A stretch of 64,000 nucleotides of DNA, taken from NCBI GenBank assembly GCA_902728285.1, contig CACVBU010000538.1, positions 1 to 64,000 of the forward strand, written 5' to 3'. Under the pieces are notes generated by a model. That model was given only the letters and a program-made list of their open reading frames with translations. It was not told the DNA's origin and did no database searches. Both the position numbers and the translations under genes were made by a program. Source of the DNA: Clytia hemisphaerica (Eukaryota; Cnidaria; Hydrozoa; Leptothecata; Clytiidae). Shown in pieces: positions 58,703-64,000 of this stretch (position 1 is its first letter; the number at the start of each line of letters is the position of its first letter).

Positions 58703-59345
58703 AGAATGTGTGTGTGTGTCTGTGTCTGTCTGTGTGTATGTCCCAAAACTTTGGGGCAGCCTGGAGACTTCAAAAATTGTTCGATTTAGCTGAAATTTGG
58801 CACACTTGTTCCTTGGGTGATTATCTGGGGGTGTTTTTTTCATTTTTCAAAAATTTTGATTTTTGGGGCCTGGGGACGGGTTTTTCGCCAAAACGAGGCT
58901 AAAACTTTGGGGCAGCCTGGAGACTTCAAAAATTATTCGATTTGGCTGAAATTTTGCACACTTGTTCCTTGGGTGAATATCTGGGGTGTTTTTTTCATTT
59001 TTTGAAAATTTTGATTTTTGGGGCCTGGGGACGAGTTTTTCGCCAAAACGAAATTTTGCACACTTGTTCCTTGGGTGAATATCTGGGGCTGCTTTTTGCA
59101 TTTTTCAAAAATTTTGATTTTTGGGGCCTGGGAACGAGTTTTTTGCCAAAACGAAATTTTGCACACTTGTTCCTTGGGTGAATATCTGGGGCTGCTTTTT
59201 GCATTTTTCAAAAATTTTGATTTTTGGGGCCTGGGAACGAGTTTTTTGCCAAAACGAGGCTAAAGCTTTGGAGCAGTCTACATGCCTCCAAAATGATCGG
59301 ATTTGGTTGAAATTTGGCACACGTGTTCATTGGGTGAATATCTGG
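58703..59345. repeat. TG microsatellite followed by a satellite array
   Basis: A (TG)n tract at 58703-58740 leads into tandem units. Full units of about 161 bp start AAAACTTTGGGGCAGCCTGG. Shorter 103 bp units carry only AAATTTTGCACACTTGTTCC through GGGGCCTGGGAACGAGTTTT. The many overlapping ORFs on both strands, with periods of 103, are shadows of this array. Confidence 0.85.
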
Positions 59346-59378
59346 GGGTCTACAATTGGGCCTATGAATGATTTGAAG

Positions 59379-60027
59379 CAACGATGTAAAAATAATAGAT
59401 AACCAACTACCTCTAGAAGGCACTTCTCCCAAGAGAACAACCATTGTTTTCCTATTGAAATGAGCACTCCTTTAAATAGCTCTGTGTGCAGTGCGTGTTA
59501 TGCTTTTAGCTAGATTTTGACACACTTTTTGACATCCACTGAATTGATAGACAATTTGAATTGTTATTTACTGCAAATTTCGGAATTTTTTTCAAAAGAT
59601 AAAGGTACCAATCTTTAGATAAATTGGCTACGGATCGGCCTGATACCACTTAATCTTCATCTGGATAAATAAACGCTCATAAAATGATGTTATCTGAAAA
59701 ATATATGTGTGATTTGAAGTGCGATATCTCACGAATGAAGGTTGTCTGATACAAAATAAACAGATGAATATTTATAGAACAATAATATCTAATTAAAAAA
59801 TTCCTTCTGTGAGGCTGCCTATAGGAAAATACACTTTTTCTAACCCAAATTTTGGAAAAATATACATCACGTGATCGATTCTGTCCAATAGAAGGTTGCA
59901 AATGAAGCAAGTTTTTATTTAATTGCACTTTTTACGATGCAAAATGTCATTAATATTTTTACAACCATAACACGGATGTTTTTTGAGAATCAAGGCAAGT
60001 TGGTTATCTATTGTTTTTACATCGTTG
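59379..60027. mobile_element. Inverted-repeat element, 649 bp
   Basis: The ends CAACGATGTAAAAATAATAG and CTATTGTTTTTACATCGTTG continue through ATAACCAACT, about 31 bp in all. A target duplication is not clear and no transposase is visible. Confidence 0.6.
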
Positions 60028-60204
60028 TTTGAAGCCACTGAAGTTGAGCCCAGTGCGTTGCGCGCGCTCGACTATCTATAAGAATCACTATTAATAAGCA
60101 TACATCTATGTTCTTTGCCAAATTACTAAATTTTTTGATGAGATAGATGTTTTTTTTGCTCACAAAGTCTTGAATATGAAAGAATATTTCAAGAGCATGA
60201 AATT

Positions 60205-62073
60205 TTGGTTTCTAAACGTTTTTTTTATAAGAAACAAACGATTAATTTTAATAGATCGTCACTATACTCTGTTAAAAACAATGGAAACGTAAAAGATAAC
60301 TTTATTGAAACTGCTACCGCAAACATGAATTCGAAACCCACAATTAACGAAAATAATGAATTCATTAATAATCATTTAGTCGAATCCATTGCATCTGCTG
60401 CTGAACAAACAATACCCAAGATCCTCAACAATTTACAATCCAAACCCTGGCACAATGACCAAAAACTCTCTGAACTATATGAACAAAAATCCACACTGTT
60501 TACGAGAAACGCCGATCCCAAAGAATTAATTAAAGTCCGTAAGAAAATACGATTGAGAGCACGATACCTAAAAAATGAACACTTTAGAGCAGAAGCTGAA
60601 AGAATAAATCAACTTGCCGTAGAGAGAGAACTTCAAAAATTATTTCAACGTGCCAAGCAACAGGATACAACGCTTAAATCGATTCCCAATTCGTGCCCTA
60701 AAGAAAAATTGAAAAACCACTTCAAAACGCACTTTAATCCTCCAGACCCATCCATCTCGAGAACCCCTGAGGAGTTCACAACCAACATACCAGTGTTTGT
60801 AGAACAACTTCAACAGATATCACGTACTGTTATGATTAATGATGAACCCCCAACCCTAAATGAAATTGAACTGTACATAAATAAATTGAAACCAAACAAA
60901 GCTTCGAACGATGTAGAGGCTGAATTCCTTAAATCATTGAACAGTCCAGTTATGTTAGAATTAATTCATCGCTTAGCGTCTAACTTATGGGAAAATATGG
61001 ACATTCCCCATGCATGGGGAAACTCAAAGCTCCGCACCTTGTGGAAAGGTAAAGGATCGAAAAACGACCCTGCCAAATATCGTGGTCTTAGTATCGGTTC
61101 CACTGTGTGCAAACTTGTTGTCAACATTATTCTAGACCGTTTGCGCTCATGGTATGAAGTTCAGCTATCCGAAGAGCAAAACGGTTTTCGAAAGGATCGA
61201 GGTACCACTGATGGCATTTATTCGATTAAGAGAGTCCAGCAGATTGCTCATCGTAAGAAGCAGCCTCTCTACCTTCTTTTCATTGATCTAACCGCCGCCT
61301 TTGACCACATTCCCAAAAAGTGGCTCTTTGATTCAATTAAACTACGTTTTACGGAAAACAACCCACCTCAACTTCTAAATATCCTCGAGAAATTATACGA
61401 GAACACAAGTTTAACATTCGAAGGCGAAACCTTCCAAACAACGTCTGGAGTTCGACAGGGCGGTCCCGAAAGTCCTTTCTTGTTTAATTTGTTCATATAC
61501 TTTGTTATGCGTGTTTTTATTGAAAAATCTGAGGGAATGAATTTCTTTGATCATAAGTATCGAATTAACCCGTTTAGTTTTACAAGGGAAGAAAGATACA
61601 TATTAAGGAGACATCACACTGATTTGAATGGCTCCTCTGATTTTGCCTGGTGTGGGTATGCAGACGATCTAGTTTTATTTCTCGTCAACCTCGTCAGTCT
61701 TCAAGATACCGCTAACCTGTTAGATGAGGTGTTCCAAAATTTTGGCCTCAGTATCAACAAAAGTAAAACTGAAACAATGATTTTAAATCACGACATCTTA
61801 GGAGTTGATGAATATCCAAAGTCAATCGTGTCTATTAACGATACACCCCTTAACAATGTTCCGAAATTCAAATATCTCGGCTGCTATATCGATTACCTTG
61901 ACCCCAACACTGGAGACGCGGAAATCAATCACAGAATCCAAATGGCAAGTGTCAAGTTCTCTCAAATGTCAAATCTACTCCAAAATTTTCACATCAATCT
62001 AAAAACTCGCGTAAAGTTTCTGAATAGCTTTATACGTAGCAATACGTATACATGTCAAAAAAATCGTCACTAA
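60205..62073 (+). pseudogene. 5'-truncated LINE reverse transcriptase, 622 aa frame
   Basis: The frame holds the region before RT and the RT itself: RTLWKGKGSKNDPAKYRGLS, EEQNGFRKDRGTTDG, LYLLFIDLTAAFDHIPKKW, SGVRQGGPESPFLFNLFI and the catalytic YADD at residues 485-488 (61657-61668). The core is intact. No apurinic endonuclease lies upstream, so the copy is 5'-truncated. After about 62045 the similarity moves to another frame, which continues to about 62260 (KAYGTLKSLSLIKRYLPYRV, LAESLVLSKIDYGDT). The assigned start is only the first methionine-like codon in an open frame. I cannot name the LINE clade with confidence. Confidence 0.8.
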
Positions 62074-62258
62074 AGCATATGGCACGCTGAAGAGTCTATC
62101 CCTCATCAAACGATATTTACCATACCGTGTACGACGCCAGTTGGCAGAATCTCTTGTATTGAGTAAAATAGACTATGGTGATACCGTAATTCACAACGCA
62201 CCACAATATCTATTCAACCAATTACAACGAGTCCAAAATGCCACACACTGGGTGAAAA

Positions 62259-62700
62259 CCGAAATTTCCAGTTCATTGGAAATACCAAAAAAGACCTAAA
62301 AATGTCTGGAAATCTCACTTTTTTTGGTATTTCCAAAGGTATGGAAATGTCAAATTCTCAAAATTTGGAAACGCCACTATGTGACATTCGCTAAATTCCC
62401 AGACTTTGAAATGTCAAATTTCCTGATCTTTTCTTATGTTTTAAAATTCATCTTTTTTGGGATTTCTTGAGGAATGGAAATGTCAAATTTCCCAAATTTG
62501 GAAACGCCACTATGTGACATTCGCTAAATTCCCAGACTTTGAAATGTCAAATTTTCTGATCTTTTTCATGTTTTAAATTCATCTTTTTTGGGATTTCTTG
62601 AGGAATGGAAATGTCAAATTTTCCAAATTTGGAAACGCCAATATGTGACATTTGCTAAATCCCATAACTTGGAAATTTCATATTTCCTGGTATTCCTTTT
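62259..62700. repeat. Hairpin plus about 132 bp tandem repeat
   Basis: TTGGAAATACCAAAAAAG and CTTTTTTTGGTATTTCCAA form a hairpin at 62275-62330. Then ATGGAAATGTCAAATT, followed by TTGGAAACGCCACTATGTGA, recurs at 62341, 62474 and 62605, a period of 131-133 bp. It begins exactly where the LINE frame ends. Confidence 0.75.
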
Positions 62701-64000
62701 AATATTATCATCTTTTAATAGGTTTTAAAAAGCTTCAAATTACTATGTGAGGAAAGATGACCATAAAATCTTCGTTAATCTAATCATTTTACCAACTTGA
62801 CGCTACAAGGATACAAAAAATGGCAAACCAACAAATAATACATAACATTAAATATTTATTTAACATGTTTCATTTCAAAGCACAAAGATAAAAAAAGCTA
62901 TGATATTCTGTGATATTAATTGTATAAAAAATCCATCAAATCCACCATCTCACCATCAATCAAATTCCTGTCGAGTCTAGTTATTAGAACCTTGCATACA
63001 GTATTTGAAATTTTGTGTACAATAATCTGTTGAGTGTATCATTAAAACTGTGATTTCTGAGATTTCCGATGAATGTTTAGTTTACCCATTCTACAAGTTT
63101 ATGTCTGGAGCGAAGGAGGTATGAGTTTTAATTAAGTTTTCAAGCCACTGATCTGAATGGTAAAGTCTGTCATTCTGAAGCGTAATGTATCAATACTCTG
63201 TCCATTGGAAATCCAAAAGAATTCAATTTAATTTACCGACTGCAACAATATTTCTTCGAGCAAAGCTTCAATTAAAAGTCTTGAAGGTACAGTAGAATGA
63301 TTCCATGGTTGCGTTGTTTGTGACTGAATTTGTTTCCATTTCAAGTATTTTTTTTCTGAAAAGAAAATCAAACATTAAATCGAGCATTAAATGATAAGAA
63401 AATAATATAATTTTACAAGTTAAAAATTCATAACCAACACACAACTTCATCTTACAAAGAACTTTCGAGAAAAAAATAAAATCGAAATTTTTCACATGTT
63501 CGCTCAAAAGTCACATGATTGAATACTCACATATAATTGGCTCAACACTATGTTTATTGATTTAAGATAATAAACCACATTTTTCTTTCTTTCGCTCTCT
63601 TTTGTTGAAAATAATAAACAAATCTAATAAGCGATTTACGTCATAGCAAAGATAGTTCAAAATAAAGTCTTAAGGAGAGCAATTACTTCCATATAAGGAA
63701 TAATAACAGGAAAGAAACACTTTTTATTTGAATATATTTTATTCAACCTTTTTTGTTAGAAAAACTTTGAATTTTCGACCGTTTTTCACAAAATTTGCTG
63801 AGTCGTGACCAACATTTGAAAGAATCTTTTTCCATTTTTGTGATCTTAGGACTGCTCTGAAAAATTGGTGAAATTCATACCCTTTACATGTCATACAGTG
63901 GGCATTTTCCTCAATATTTCAACCCTTTAAGAGCGAAAAATCTTTTTAAGAATCTCTGAAAATTCATCTTTAGTCTTTCTAGCGACTAAAAATTTGAAAT
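62701..64000. other. No gene seen
   Basis: AT-rich sequence without an exon pattern that I trust. The 79-codon minus-strand ORF at 63268-63507 has no recognisable feature. Confidence 0.4.

Noticed and set aside
58847-59444. Cluster of overlapping ORFs on both strands with NKCAKF and FDFWGL phrases
   Set aside because: All are readings of the satellite array with period 103; none has independent coding signs.

Overview
This is nuclear DNA from an AT-rich invertebrate animal. It carries spliced genes with short GT-AG introns, two conserved animal or eukaryote-wide proteins (TRAPPC10 and NCAPH), a secreted-peptide gene, and a heavy, varied load of mobile elements: Penelope-like, BEL/Pao and LINE retroelements plus many TA-flanked terminal-inverted-repeat elements. 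I cannot fix the phylum from the sequence. A marine invertebrate such as a cnidarian is possible, but that is a guess.

Layout. 1-5.4 kb: no gene seen; several small inverted-repeat elements. 5.56-9.55 kb (+): a five-coding-exon gene for a 179-residue secreted protein with an apparent amidated, disulfide-closed peptide (CFGFGWRNCP followed by GKR), interrupted by a 1.9 kb TIR element in one intron. 9.5-12.6 kb: gene-poor, with a clean hAT-type element bearing an 8 bp target duplication. 12.65-22.86 kb (-): TRAPPC10, 15 exons whose phases all agree; only the first coding exon is missing. 23.6-25.7 kb (-): a Penelope-like element with an intact 647-residue RT/GIY-YIG ORF, a hammerhead ribozyme motif at its 3' end and a 15 bp flanking direct repeat. 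26-33 kb: a LINE fragment, inverted-repeat elements (one nested inside another) and no clear gene. 33.27-38.8 kb (-): a young BEL/Pao element with two nearly identical LTRs, whose reverse transcriptase is deleted and replaced by a 24 bp minisatellite. It sits inside the 3' end of a LINE with a 5 bp target duplication. 41-43.2 kb: a 569 bp direct repeat flanking a 518 bp MITE. 45.31-57.35 kb (+): NCAPH, the condensin I kleisin, complete in 19 constitutive coding exons plus a well-formed 36 bp optional exon. 58-64 kb: a foldback-element relic, a satellite array, a LINE RT ORF and another tandem array.

TRAPPC10 (Golgi trafficking) and NCAPH (chromosome condensation) are unrelated housekeeping genes; nothing suggests that the genes in this window act in one pathway. 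The best candidate for something undescribed is the peptide-precursor gene. Next come the hammerhead in the Penelope-like element, the 12-residue optional exon in NCAPH, and the RT-less BEL element that keeps an open gag-protease frame.
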